A stretch of DNA of 38,772 bases from Deltaproteobacteria bacterium GWC2_42_11 (GTDB lineage: Bacteria; Desulfobacterota; GWC2-55-46; UBA9637; GWC2-42-11), in assembly GCA_001797495.1 (NCBI GenBank), contig MGPS01000011.1, forward strand, positions 1-38,772, written 5' to 3'. Below the pieces are notes generated by a model that worked only from the letters and a program-made list of their open reading frames with translations, made no database searches and was not told where the DNA came from. Made by a program: the position numbers and the translations under genes. The first letter of the stretch is position 1; each line of letters starts with the position of its first letter. This document shows, piece after piece, positions 6,932-17,375 of this stretch.

Positions 6932-7914
6932 TTTATACGGGGTTTTAATCCAAGGTCTCTAATCATCTTTAAATCTTCTTCCACTTGCCTCCCCATTGTT
7001 GTCAGATAATTACCTATCATCATGCCGTTTGCACCTGCTGCGAATATCAGGCACTGCATATCACGCAGGTTTGCAGGTCTTCCTCCGCATATTACAATAT
7101 CTTTTTGGGGCAGCATAAACCTGTATAAAGCGATAATCTTCAGGCACTCTATGGGTGTCAGGTGGTTTGCATTTTCAAGCGGCGTCCCGGGACGCGGATT
7201 TAAAAAATTTATTGGTATGGAATCAACACCCAGTTCCCTTAATGTCACTGCCAGTTCAACCCTCTGCTCCTTTGTTTCTCCAAGCCCAAAGACCCCGCCG
7301 CAGCAGATATAAAAACCAAGTTCTTTTGCTGTCTTTATTACATTTACATCATCTTCATAGTCATGGGTTGTACATATATTCGGGAAAAAACTCCTGGCGG
7401 TTTCAAGGTTGTGGTGATAACTCTGAAGTCCTGCCTCTTTTAGTTTTAAAAGCACCTCTTTCTTTGTTATTCCAAGAGATGCACACCTTTCAAGAATAGT
7501 CTTTTGCTTTATCCCATGTATCGCATCAATTAGTATGCTTATATCCTCATCACTGCCAACAGCGGTGCCGCTTGTTACTATAGAAAATTCCCTTGCACCG
7601 TTCTTTGCTGCATTTACTGCTGCATTGACAATATCTTTTGGCTCAATCATTGGGTATGTTTGTATATCTGTATTGTAAAACGCAGATTGGCTGCAGAATG
7701 AGCAGTCTTCCTGACACATACCGCTCTTTGCATTTACAATTGAGCAAAGATTTATTTCTATGCCCTTGAAATGCCTTCGGGTTCTTTCAGCAGAGGCAAT
7801 AATCTCAAACAGGGCATCATCCGAAAGATTGATAAGCCTGCACCCTTCCTCATACGATATGTCCTGCCCTGTAAAAACTTTTTTCTCCAGATTTAAAATA
7901 AAATCCCTGTGCAT
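6928..7914 (-). CDS. bioB: Biotin synthase BioB
   Basis: A radical-SAM enzyme that inserts sulfur into dethiobiotin, the last step of biotin synthesis. The SAM cluster motif CxxxCxxC is C-QED-C-SF-C inside 'SGMCQEDCSFCSQS'. Other family marks are 'YHHNLETARSFFP', 'CCGGVFGLGE' and 'PINFLNPRPGTP'. Length from ATG 7914 is 328 aa, normal for BioB; a GTG at 7935 would add seven hydrophobic residues and is less likely. A palindrome matching a biotin-repressor site lies about 30 bp before the ATG, so expression is probably controlled by BirA. No other bio gene lies in the window. Confidence 0.95.
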   Translation of the reverse strand: MHRDFILNLEKKVFTGQDISYEEGCRLINLSDDALFEIIASAERTRRHFKGIEINLCSIVNAKSGMCQEDCSFCSQSAFYNTDIQTYPMIEPKDIVNAAVNAAKNGAREFSIVTSGTAVGSDEDISILIDAIHGIKQKTILERCASLGITKKEVLLKLKEAGLQSYHHNLETARSFFPNICTTHDYEDDVNVIKTAKELGFYICCGGVFGLGETKEQRVELAVTLRELGVDSIPINFLNPRPGTPLENANHLTPIECLKIIALYRFMLPQKDIVICGGRPANLRDMQCLIFAAGANGMMIGNYLTTMGRQVEEDLKMIRDLGLKPRIN

Positions 7915-7943
7915 AATTAGCAAATACCACAGCACATTCTATG

Positions 7944-7977
7944 CTGTCAACCTAAGAATATTTGAACAGGTTGACAG
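7944..7977 (-). promoter_or_regulatory. BirA-like biotin operator of bioB
   Basis: A perfect inverted repeat CTGTCAACCT-N14-AGGTTGACAG lies just before bioB. With nine-base half-sites (CTGTCAACC / GGTTGACAG) the spacer is 16. The known bacterial BirA consensus is TTGTAAACC-N14-16-GGTTTACAA, so both half-sites and spacing fit. The site would overlap the bioB promoter and repress it when biotin is plentiful. No single -35/-10 pair stands out. Confidence 0.75.
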
Positions 7978-8052
7978 GATTATGGTATTATTAAATGCAC
8001 ACATCGTAAAATAGCGATTAAAAACCTCGCTATTGGACAAACCGGGCTCCTA

Positions 8053-8095
8053 AAGGGACAGGCACCTTTTTTACAAAAAAAGTAGCCTGTCCCTC
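8053..8095. repeat. REP-like palindrome upstream of aconitase
   Basis: The arms AGGGACAGGC and GCCTGTCCCT flank 'ACC', T6, 'AC', A7 and 'GTA', giving a long hairpin that could also stop transcription on either strand. It resembles the palindromes scattered by REP-associated transposases, but no such transposase is in the window. Confidence 0.5.
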
Positions 8096-8200
8096 TTACG
8101 TGTCCCTCTTACGTGCTCCAAATTATCCGCCGCCTCGTCTGACAGGCAACTTGCAGGTTTCCCCAAAAATCAATGTCTATTTTTGGGACACAAATTACAT

Positions 8201-8230
8201 TTGACTTACAAGAGGGTTTTTTGGTAGTTT
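8201..8230 (+). promoter_or_regulatory. Possible aconitase promoter
   Basis: TTGACT at 8201-8206 and TAGTTT at 8225-8230 are 18 bp apart, upstream of the AAAGGAGG of the aconitase gene. The -10 box is weak. The inverted repeat CCCAAAAAT-N8-ATTTTTGGG at 8162-8187 lies just upstream and could be an operator. Confidence 0.35.
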
Positions 8231-8268
8231 AAACACCCCAAATCATCTTTCTAAAAGGAGGAATTCAC

Positions 8269-10197
8269 ATGGATAAAAATATTACACAAAAAATATTAGA
8301 GAGCCATCTTGTGTCTGGCGAGATGTCTCCTGGCAAAGAGATCGCCATAAGGGTTGACCAGACCCTGACTCAGGATGCCACAGGCACAATGGCATATCTT
8401 CAGTTTGAGGCAATGGACGTGCCTAAAGTTAAGACAAAACTATCTGTAAGTTATGTTGACCACAATACACTCCAGTACGGCGGTTTTGAAAATGCGGATG
8501 ACCACAGGTTTTTGCAGACTCTGGCAGCGAAATACGGCATATATTTTTCAAGGCCTGGAAACGGAATATGCCATCAGGTTCACCTTGAGAGGTTCGGCGT
8601 GCCCGGAGAGACTATGCTTGGTTCTGACAGCCATACGCCTACATGCGGCGGGCTTGGAATGCTTGCAATCGGCGCAGGCGGGCTTGATGTTGCTGTTGCA
8701 ATGGGCGGGGGACCATTTAATTTAACATATCCAAAGGTAGTCCTCGTAAATCTTAAGGGCAAATTAAAACCTTGGGTTTCTGCAAAGGATGTAATCCTTG
8801 AACTGTTAAGAAAACTGACTGTTAAGGGGGGCGTTGGAAAGGTCATTGAATACGGCGGCGAGGGGGTAAAGAATTTGACCGTTCCTGAAAGGGCGACAAT
8901 AACAAACATGGGCGCTGAACTTGGCGCTACAACATCAATATTCCCAAGCGATGAAGTTACATTGGAATTTTTAAGGGCGCAGAAAAGGGAAGGAGACTGG
9001 AAGGAACTTGTTGCAGATGCAGATGCAAAATACGTCGAGGAGATCAAAATAAACTTATCTAAACTGGAGCCGATGCTTGCAAAACCGCACTCCCCTGATG
9101 CAATCTGCAAGGTGTCTGATGTTGAAGGCATGAGGGTTGACCAGATATGTGTTGGCAGCTGCACAAACTCATCATATAAAGATTTAATGACAGTTGCAGA
9201 GATATTCCATAAAGGCGGTTATAAAGTCCATCCTGATGTCAACTTAACAATATCCCCCGGTTCAAAGCAGGTGCTTGAGATGATAAGTTTAAACAAAGGT
9301 CTTGCACATCTAATAGAGGCAGGCGCCAGAATCCTTGAGGCAACATGCGGACCATGTATTGGCAATGGACAGTCTCCCCCCTCAAAGGGCGTATCTTTGA
9401 GAACATTTAACAGGAACTTTGAAGGAAGGAGCGGCACAAAGGATGCGCAGGTCTATCTTTGCAGTCCAGAGGTTGCAGCAGCAGCAAGCATTTATGGCGT
9501 AATAACAGACCCCAGAAAACTTGGCAAATTCCCAAAGGTAAAGATGCCAAAGGAATTTTTAGTGGATGATTCAATGATTATTCCGCCTGCAAAAGACCCG
9601 TCAAAGGTCAATATACTCCGCGGTCCGAACATAAAGGAACTTCCAAAGGCTCAGACACCTGAAGAAAGTATTAAAGGCAAGGCGCTGATAAAACTTGGGG
9701 ACAACATTACAACAGACCATATAACCCCTGCCGGCACATGGCTTAAATACCGTTCAAATGTGCCGAAGTATTCAGAGTCTGTTTTTTCAGCAATTGACGC
9801 CCAGTTTCATGAAAAGGCAAAGGCTCAGGGGGGCGGGTTTGTTCTTGGCGGTGAAAATTATGGACAGGGGTCTTCAAGGGAGCATGCTGCTTTATGTCCA
9901 ATGTATCTCGGCATAAAGGCGGTAATTGCAAAATCGTTTGCAAGGATACATAAGGATAATCTTATAAACTTCGGGATACTGCCGCTAATATTTGCAAATG
10001 CAGCAGACTATGATGGAATAGAGCAGGGCGATGAACTGGAGTTAAGACTTGATAACCTTGCAACAAGCGGCACGCTTATCTTAAAAAACCTATCAAAGAG
10101 CAAAGACATCTCTTTGAAGCACGGCTTTACACAAAGGCAGATTGAGATAATAATGGCAGGCGGACTCCTGAACTTCACAAAAAGGGCAGCAGCGTAG
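8269..10197 (+). CDS. Aconitate hydratase (short Aquifex-type)
   Basis: Aconitase interconverts citrate and isocitrate in the TCA cycle using a [4Fe-4S] cluster. The cluster cysteines are C298 ('VGSCTNSS'), C360 and C363 ('CGPCIGNG'). Other active-site motifs include 'GSDSHTPTCGGLG' (residues 118-130), 'SPGSKQV', 'NRNFEGRSGT' and, in the swivelling domain, 'GDNITTDHITPAG' and 'YGQGSSREHAA'. At 642 aa it is much shorter than AcnA/AcnB (860-900 aa) and fits the Aquifex-type family of aconitases found in deep-branching and delta-type bacteria. Leu/homoaconitase-type enzymes are related, but the fused swivelling domain argues for aconitase. A strong AAAGGAGG site precedes the ATG. It seems to be a single-gene unit followed by a short repeat tract. 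Confidence 0.93.
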   Translation: MDKNITQKILESHLVSGEMSPGKEIAIRVDQTLTQDATGTMAYLQFEAMDVPKVKTKLSVSYVDHNTLQYGGFENADDHRFLQTLAAKYGIYFSRPGNGICHQVHLERFGVPGETMLGSDSHTPTCGGLGMLAIGAGGLDVAVAMGGGPFNLTYPKVVLVNLKGKLKPWVSAKDVILELLRKLTVKGGVGKVIEYGGEGVKNLTVPERATITNMGAELGATTSIFPSDEVTLEFLRAQKREGDWKELVADADAKYVEEIKINLSKLEPMLAKPHSPDAICKVSDVEGMRVDQICVGSCTNSSYKDLMTVAEIFHKGGYKVHPDVNLTISPGSKQVLEMISLNKGLAHLIEAGARILEATCGPCIGNGQSPPSKGVSLRTFNRNFEGRSGTKDAQVYLCSPEVAAAASIYGVITDPRKLGKFPKVKMPKEFLVDDSMIIPPAKDPSKVNILRGPNIKELPKAQTPEESIKGKALIKLGDNITTDHITPAGTWLKYRSNVPKYSESVFSAIDAQFHEKAKAQGGGFVLGGENYGQGSSREHAALCPMYLGIKAVIAKSFARIHKDNLINFGILPLIFANAADYDGIEQGDELELRLDNLATSGTLILKNLSKSKDISLKHGFTQRQIEIIMAGGLLNFTKRAAA

Positions 10198-10204
10198 ATA
10201 CAGA

Positions 10205-10241
10205 GATTAGTGAGTTAGTGATTAGTGAGATGGTGGTGAGT
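10205..10241. repeat. Degenerate TTAGTGA tandem repeat after the aconitase gene
   Basis: TTAGTGA occurs at least three times with 7-8-bp spacing, then decays into GATGGTGGTGAG. It begins eight bases after the aconitase stop codon. It belongs to the same style of 7-8-bp repeat seen after rplI, ppiD and dxs. Confidence 0.6.
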
Positions 10242-10361
10242 AGAAATTCTATTTATCACTCATCGCCTTTAATTATTTTAGCAGATTATTAAAAAATGTC
10301 TCTTTCGCTCAGAAGGACGAAATTTTTCATTGTATAAATTTGGTTTTTCAACAAACTGTTA

Positions 10362-11096
10362 ATGAGTAAAAAATCAAGATTATTTCCAAAAGACCGCATA
10401 ATATTTCCTCTGGACCTTCCGAATCTGAAAGAGGCAGGAAGGTTTGTTAAACTCCTTAAAAATCATGTCGGAGTTTTTAAAATAGGGCTTGAACTCTTTG
10501 TAGGTGAAGGTCCTGATATTATAAGCTTGGCCAAAAAAGAAAGCAGTGCGAAGATATTCCTTGATTTAAAATTCCACGACATACCTGAAACCGTTCGCCG
10601 TGCATTGACAGCCGCATCTGCATACGGCATTGACTTCCTGACCATCCACTGCGATAGCGGACAGAAACTGATTGAACCTCTTGCTAAGAAGACCTGCCAA
10701 AATCCGATAGTTTTAGGCGTAACGCTCCTCACAAGCCTTTCAGAAAAAGACTTGGCTGAGATGGGTATAAGAAAAGAATTGCAGGATCCATTGAAACTAG
10801 TCCTGCACAGTGCAAAACTTGCAAAGGCAGCAGGCTGTAATGGTGTCGTATGTTCAGGGTTGGAGGTAAAGTCTGTCAAGAAGGCATTGGGCAGAAATTT
10901 TATAACAGTGTGCCCCGGAATAAGACCTCTCTGGGCTATTGTTAAACAGGATGACCAGAAGCGCTTTGTTACTCCGTATGAAGCAGTAAAAAACGGCGCT
11001 GATTATATTGTGGTCGGAAGACCGATAAGGGATGCTGTAAATCCTGTTGACGCAGCAAAAAGGGTTGCTCAAGAAATCGGCATGGCTCTGTCTTGA
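10362..11096 (+). CDS. pyrF: Orotidine 5'-phosphate decarboxylase
   Basis: PyrF catalyses the last step of UMP synthesis. The 244-aa protein has the catalytic Asp-Lys-Asp array D68-x-K70-x-x-D73 in 'DLKFHDIPETV', the substrate Asp D18 in 'FPLDLP', and the phosphate-gripping 'CPGIRP' and 'GADYIVVGRPI'. It belongs to the bacterial class I TIM-barrel family. The ATG at 10362 gives the normal N-terminus, although no ribosome site is evident. It stands alone, 165 bp after the aconitase gene; no other pyr gene is nearby. The gap before it holds the TTAGTGA repeat and AT-rich sequence only. Confidence 0.95.
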   Translation: MSKKSRLFPKDRIIFPLDLPNLKEAGRFVKLLKNHVGVFKIGLELFVGEGPDIISLAKKESSAKIFLDLKFHDIPETVRRALTAASAYGIDFLTIHCDSGQKLIEPLAKKTCQNPIVLGVTLLTSLSEKDLAEMGIRKELQDPLKLVLHSAKLAKAAGCNGVVCSGLEVKSVKKALGRNFITVCPGIRPLWAIVKQDDQKRFVTPYEAVKNGADYIVVGRPIRDAVNPVDAAKRVAQEIGMALS

Positions 11097-11185
11097 TGTA
11101 AAGCGGATTATGAGAACTTAAAGAAATTATTTGGCAACACCTTTAACTTTACAGGACTATTACTTTATTACAAAGAGGATATCTG

Positions 11186-11572
11186 ATGCGCTATTTTAAG
11201 GTAACTATGGAATATGGCCACATGGGGGCTGGTAATGGCATTGATGTGACAAGGTACTTTGTTGCAAAGGATGCTGTTTCTCTCCTTGATAAGGTAAAGA
11301 GGTTGCCTGGAATAAAGTGGAGACAGGGCAAAGGCAGAGCGATAAAGGCTATAGAGGTTATAAACAAGGAGAAATACCTTTCTGGGAAAATGGATGAGTT
11401 AAAGAACCCATACCTCTTAAGGAGAGACTCCATGAAGTCTTCAAAGCGATTCCGCTGTCCTCTATGTGGTAAGGAATTCAGTGCCTTTATTGCCTTAAAG
11501 AAACACATAAAGAAGGTAAAACAAACCCTTGGAGCATCATGTCCCGCCCATTTAAACTTTCAAAGAAGCTGA
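11186..11572 (+). CDS. Hypothetical protein with C-terminal zinc-finger-like motif
   Basis: I do not recognise the family of this 128-aa protein. The N-terminal half (residues 1-60) is a compact alpha/beta sequence beginning 'MRYFKVTMEYGHMGAG'. The C-terminal part has a Zn-finger-like pattern C91-x2-C94-x12-H107-x11-C119, with the C2H2-like core 'CPLCGKEFSAFIALKKH', rich in Lys and Arg. This suggests nucleic-acid binding, which is inference. A GAGG site lies just before the ATG. It is downstream of pyrF on the same strand (89 bp) and convergent with the cytochrome gene. Confidence 0.7.
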   Translation: MRYFKVTMEYGHMGAGNGIDVTRYFVAKDAVSLLDKVKRLPGIKWRQGKGRAIKAIEVINKEKYLSGKMDELKNPYLLRRDSMKSSKRFRCPLCGKEFSAFIALKKHIKKVKQTLGASCPAHLNFQRS

Positions 11573-11643
11573 AGGTGGTACCTTTCAGGTGATAAGGAGT
11601 TAAATAGGTTTACGTTTCCGGGAGAGGGGATATCTCTTAATCC

Positions 11644-12021
11644 TTACTTCTTCAGTGACCTTATATAGGCAATAATGTCATCCATCTGTTGATCGGTCAG
11701 CTTAGACCCACCACCATAAGGCAGCATTGGTGGGGCAGTAGGGATGGAAGGCTTCATATTCCCCTCTGTGATACTCTTTTTAAGGTCAGTATCCTTTCTA
11801 TCAGCCAGTTTTTTGCCTCCAGCAGACTCACCTTTGGCAAAACTTGGGATACCCGGTATCACCGGCTTCCCATCAATCCCGTGGCATACATGACAATTGT
11901 TTGTCCCCATATATATTTTCTTACCCTCTGCCGGATTTCCGGCAGCAAAGACATTTTTAGCGCTGAGTGCAAAAACAAGGGCTGTAGAGATTAACATGCA
12001 GAAGATCTTCAGATAACCCAT
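11644..12021 (-). CDS. Periplasmic class I c-type cytochrome
   Basis: A 125-aa monohaem cytochrome c. It has an N-terminal signal peptide (core about residues 7-20, likely cleavage after VFA at residue 27), one haem-binding motif C43-HV-C46-H47, and a candidate axial Met at M99 in 'APPMLPYGGG', followed by 'LTDQQMDDIIAYIRSL', the usual C-terminal helix. It is probably an electron carrier to an oxidase or reductase outside this window. A GGAGG site precedes the ATG, and a sigma-70-like promoter lies about 60 bp upstream. It appears to be a single-gene unit. Confidence 0.9.
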   Translation of the reverse strand: MGYLKIFCMLISTALVFALSAKNVFAAGNPAEGKKIYMGTNNCHVCHGIDGKPVIPGIPSFAKGESAGGKKLADRKDTDLKKSITEGNMKPSIPTAPPMLPYGGGSKLTDQQMDDIIAYIRSLKK

Positions 12022-12081
12022 TCCTTTCTTACCTCCTTATAAGTTTATGGAAAAACCCCTCAATCCATATTGGGGAGCGAC

Positions 12082-12108
12082 TTTATACCACAGGATATTT
12101 GTTGTCAA
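12082..12108 (-). promoter_or_regulatory. Promoter of the cytochrome c gene
   Basis: On the minus strand TTGACA (12108-12103) is followed after 15 bp by TATAAA (12087-12082). The hexamers are near-consensus, the spacer slightly short. Transcription would begin near 12075 and give a leader of about 50 bases before the cytochrome ATG. Confidence 0.6.
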
Positions 12109-12197
12109 GACCTATTTACCATAAAAAGTGATGATTACATTAATCTATGGACAATTGCAATTTATGCTTAATCCTACATTTTTGTTTACCCTAAAAA

Positions 12198-14711
<2,514 letters not shown>

Positions 14712-14746
14712 TTAAATTAGAGTTCTATGGGCAAGGTGGTAAGGAA

Positions 14747-16153
14747 TTATGCAATGGCACCATAATCTATATGTGCGTGTTCAAGGTTTGCAAAGGTTGT
14801 GAATTTGTTAAGGAATACCAGTTTTATATCACCCGTCGGACCATTTCTTTGTTTTTCAATGAGTATATCGGCAACACCGCGCCTCCCGCATGTGCAGGAA
14901 AGGTCTTTAGGACACTCGCACGGCTTATAGAGCTCCTCCCTGAATATAAAGACAACGACATCTGCATCCTGCTCTAGTGCACCTGATTCTCTTAAGTCTG
15001 CAAGTTGCGGCCTGTTTTTCTCACGGCGCTCAGGGTTCCTTGATAACTGTGAAAGCGCCACAACAGGGACATTAAGTTCCTTTGCCATAGCCTTTAATGA
15101 CCTGGATATCTCAGATATCTCCTGCTGTCTGTTATCCGCAGTTCCCCGACCCCGCATAAGTTGAAGGTAATCAACTATGACGAGACCAAGCCCGCCTTTT
15201 TCTATCCTGAGCCGCCTTGCCTTTGCACGCATCTCAAGGACTGTCATTGCAGGCGTATCATCAATATATATGGGTGAATCAGACAGGACACCTGCTGCCC
15301 TTGTTAATTTAGGCCAGTCCTTCTCTCCCAAAAAACCCTTTCTGAGGTCTGACGAGTCAACTTTTGCTACTGATGAAAGCATCCTTAAAACAAGTTGTTC
15401 TTTACTCATTTCAAGTGAAAATATTGCCACAGGCAGTTTTGACTCTACTGCTGCATACTGGGCGACATTGAGGCAAAAAGATGTCTTGCCCATACTGGGT
15501 CTGCCAGCAACGATAATAAGGTCAGATGGCTGAAGTCCTGCAGTCATCTTGTCAAACTCGGCAAAACCGGTCGCAACACCTGTTATATGTTCTTTTTTCT
15601 CATATAGTTTTTCTATTACCTTAAATGTGTCTTTTAATAATTCGTCTATATGATAAAAGGACTGTTTAATTTTGTCCTCTGATGCCTGCAGTATTATCCT
15701 CTCTGCATCGTCCAGAAACTCGTCAACATTTTCACCGCCATCAAAACCCCGCGTTACTATGTCAGTGGCAGCAGTAATAAGCCTGCGGAGTACAGCCTTT
15801 TCACGGACTATCCTGGCATAGTAAGTTATGTTTGCAGCCGTGGGCACAGAGTCCGCAAGCGCTGCAATGTAAGACGCCCCACCGATCGGGTCAATTAATC
15901 CGGCAGTTTTTAATGCATCGGTCAGTGTAATAACATCTATCGCCGTATCCTTTTCAAGGAGTGCCACCATTGTCCTGAATATCTTTTTGTGGGCATCGCG
16001 ATAAAAGTCTTCACCGTTCCCTCCCAGCACCTCAAGGACTCTATTTATGGCTGTATTATCAAGGAGGATGCCTCCGAGCACAGACTTCTCTGCCTCTAAG
16101 TTCTGCGGCGGGATTTTGTGTAAAGGTGTATCCTGCGAAGACTGGCTAGGCAT
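14747..16153 (-). CDS. dnaB: Replicative DNA helicase DnaB
   Basis: A 468-aa hexameric replicative helicase. The N-terminal DnaB domain (about residues 12-115) is followed by the RecA-like motor with Walker A 'GRPSMGKTS' (217-225), Walker B-type 'GLVIVDYLQLM' (about 322-332), and 'ALSQLSRNPERR'. There is no intein. An oddity is a four-cysteine knuckle, C412-E-C414-x5-C420-T-C422, inserted between 'FIFREELYKP' and 'GVADILIEKQRNG', where most DnaBs have a short acidic loop; it could bind a metal. A GGAG site lies seven bases before the ATG. It follows rplI in the classic rpsF-rpsR-rplI-dnaB order. Confidence 0.97.
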   Translation of the reverse strand: MPSQSSQDTPLHKIPPQNLEAEKSVLGGILLDNTAINRVLEVLGGNGEDFYRDAHKKIFRTMVALLEKDTAIDVITLTDALKTAGLIDPIGGASYIAALADSVPTAANITYYARIVREKAVLRRLITAATDIVTRGFDGGENVDEFLDDAERIILQASEDKIKQSFYHIDELLKDTFKVIEKLYEKKEHITGVATGFAEFDKMTAGLQPSDLIIVAGRPSMGKTSFCLNVAQYAAVESKLPVAIFSLEMSKEQLVLRMLSSVAKVDSSDLRKGFLGEKDWPKLTRAAGVLSDSPIYIDDTPAMTVLEMRAKARRLRIEKGGLGLVIVDYLQLMRGRGTADNRQQEISEISRSLKAMAKELNVPVVALSQLSRNPERREKNRPQLADLRESGALEQDADVVVFIFREELYKPCECPKDLSCTCGRRGVADILIEKQRNGPTGDIKLVFLNKFTTFANLEHAHIDYGAIA

Positions 16154-16168
16154 GATAAAACTCCAAAA

Positions 16169-16222
16169 GAGTGAATGAGTGGATGAGTGAATGAGTTAAA
16201 CCCATCTACCCATAAACCCATT
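16169..16222. repeat. 8-bp-period repeat between rplI and dnaB
   Basis: GAGTGAAT, GAGTGGAT, GAGTGAAT, GAGT on the plus strand are followed by ACCCATCT, ACCCATAA, ACCCATT. The second half resembles, in reverse orientation, the ATGGGTAG/ATGGGTAA units after the PpiD-like gene at 19412-19437. It lies between the rplI stop and the dnaB ribosome site. Confidence 0.65.
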
Positions 16223-16234
16223 GATATTAATGGC

Positions 16235-16678
16235 TTATTCTGCTGCTATAACTACTTTTATACTTGCTGTTACATCAGGATGGAGTTTTACAGGGACTGT
16301 ATGCTCGCCGGTAATCTTTATCGGCTCGTGCAATAAAATTTTTCTGCGGTCTACAGTAAAACCCCTTTCCTTTAAAAAACATTCAATATCCATTGAGGTA
16401 ACCGAACCGAAGAGTTTACCGTCCTCGCCTGCCTTACGGCTGAACTCGCACGATACCTTTTCAATTTCGGCGCATAATTTCAGGGCATCCTCTTTAAGTT
16501 TAAGCAGTTTCTTTTCAACACCCCTTTTCTCGTTTTCCCATATCCTGACATTCTGCGGGGTTGCTTCAACCGCAAATCCCCTTGGAATTAAATAATTTCT
16601 GGCATAGCCGTCTACAACCTTTATTATCTGACCCAACCTGCCAAGTGAATGGATTTCTTCTTTTAGTATTACATTCAT
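16235..16678 (-). CDS. rplI: 50S ribosomal protein L9
   Basis: L9 binds 23S rRNA near the L1 stalk. The reading frame is open upstream, but the true start is ATG 16678, preceded by GGAGGGATGAAACG, giving 147 aa. The N-terminal domain is 'MNVILKEEIHSLGRLGQIIKVVDGYARNYLIP' in type, with the L9 signature 'GYARNYLIPRGFAVEAT'. The long connecting helix and the C-terminal 'KLFGSVTSMDI' domain follow. It is 18 bp downstream of rpsR and part of the ribosomal-protein/dnaB unit. Confidence 0.96.
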   Translation of the reverse strand: MNVILKEEIHSLGRLGQIIKVVDGYARNYLIPRGFAVEATPQNVRIWENEKRGVEKKLLKLKEDALKLCAEIEKVSCEFSRKAGEDGKLFGSVTSMDIECFLKERGFTVDRRKILLHEPIKITGEHTVPVKLHPDVTASIKVVIAAE

Positions 16679-16695
16679 CGTTTCATCCCTCCGTT

Positions 16696-16977
16696 TTATG
16701 TAGTCGCAACCGTAAAAGGAAGGAAGGCAAGCACCCTTGCCCTCTTTACAGCCTGTGTAATCTTCCTCTGATGTTTCGCACAATTCCCTGTAATACGGCT
16801 CGGGACTATCTTCCCGCGCTCGGTAACAAACGATTTGAGTAACCTGACGTCCTTATAATCTATTGACAAAGCAGGGTCAGCACAAAAACGACATATCTTC
16901 TTTTTCTGAATTATCCTCTTGCCGCCCTGTTGTTTATCGTCGGTTCCTGCCCTCCTGGTCCTCTTTTTGTTATACAC
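16696..16977 (-). CDS. rpsR: 30S ribosomal protein S18
   Basis: A 93-aa S18, partner of S6 on the small subunit platform. It has the conserved core '[33 protein letters not shown]'-type motif and a basic C-terminus. It is a cysteine-bearing ('C+') version: C29-x2-C32 and C66-x2-H69 could bind zinc. The start is a GTG at 16977 with AGGAGGT six bases upstream; it overlaps the rpsF stop by eight bases, so translation is coupled. No ssb gene lies between rpsF and rpsR. Confidence 0.96.
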   Translation of the reverse strand: MYNKKRTRRAGTDDKQQGGKRIIQKKKICRFCADPALSIDYKDVRLLKSFVTERGKIVPSRITGNCAKHQRKITQAVKRARVLAFLPFTVATT

Positions 16978-17311
16978 TTTTTACCTCCTGTGATTCTCTT
17001 GTGGCTGCAGCACTTTTTTCCCTTATAATACGGACTGTCTGATACCTCAGGACATTTTCATTCAGTCTAAGTGTCCTTTCTACCTCTTTTGGTACAGACG
17101 GGGCACCGGAAAAGGTAACAAGAAAATAGTAGCCATCCTGATAATTCCTGATTAAATAGGCGAACTGCCTCTTCCCCCATTCATCGGCACCTGCAACCTC
17201 CCCTTTCAACCCCCCTATCGTATCCCTTACCTTCTGTAGAATACCCTTTAAGGTCTCCTCAGCGGCATCAGGCTTTACGATAAACACAACCTCGTATGAA
17301 GAATTCTGCAT
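16970..17311 (-). CDS. rpsF: 30S ribosomal protein S6
   Basis: A 113-aa S6 that pairs with S18 in the 30S platform. The family pattern is clear: '[11 protein letters not shown]' first strand, '[24 protein letters not shown]', and '[15 protein letters not shown]'. A strong AAGGAGG precedes the ATG. It is the first gene of rpsF-rpsR-rplI-dnaB-gyrB. Its leader holds two small hairpins (17335-17351 and 17356-17375) that may be regulatory. Confidence 0.97.
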   Translation of the reverse strand: MQNSSYEVVFIVKPDAAEETLKGILQKVRDTIGGLKGEVAGADEWGKRQFAYLIRNYQDGYYFLVTFSGAPSVPKEVERTLRLNENVLRYQTVRIIREKSAAATRESQEVKSV

Positions 17312-17334
17312 CTTTTAAAACCTCCTTCTGGATT

Positions 17335-17375
17335 TTGTCTGTTAAAGACAATTAAGCCCCTGACCATTAGGGGGC
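17335..17375 (-). promoter_or_regulatory. Two hairpins in the rpsF leader
   Basis: The stems are TTGTCT/AGACAA (17335-17340 with 17346-17351) and GCCCCT/AGGGGGC (17356-17361 with 17369-17375), just upstream of the rpsF ribosome site. In many bacteria the S6:S18 complex binds its own mRNA leader. I cannot match the known CCG-bulge motif with confidence, so this is only a candidate. Confidence 0.35.

Larger units (their letters stand above)
7978..8268. other. Intergenic region between bioB and aconitase with repeats
   Basis: No gene is seen here. The region holds an inverted repeat AGGGACAGGC / GCCTGTCCCT around an A/T-rich centre (about 8053-8095), of the kind associated with REP-type elements. 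A tandem copy of GTCCCTCTTACGT follows (about 8089-8114), then a 9-bp inverted repeat CCCAAAAAT-N8-ATTTTTGGG (8162-8187) and a weak promoter TTGACT-N18-TAGTTT (8201-8230) pointing to the aconitase gene. Confidence 0.5.

Noticed and set aside
7935-8014. Short plus-strand frame across the bioB operator
   Set aside because: It runs antisense through the bioB start and the palindrome, has no ribosome site and no recognisable product.
8580-9164. 194-codon open frame antisense to the aconitase gene
   Set aside because: It lies wholly inside a conserved aconitase and its product is low-complexity Ser/Pro-rich without a ribosome site.
16235-16783. Longer L9 reading frame starting at 16783
   Set aside because: It would overlap rpsR and place the GGAGGGATGAAACG ribosome site inside the gene; the L9 family N-terminus is at 16678.
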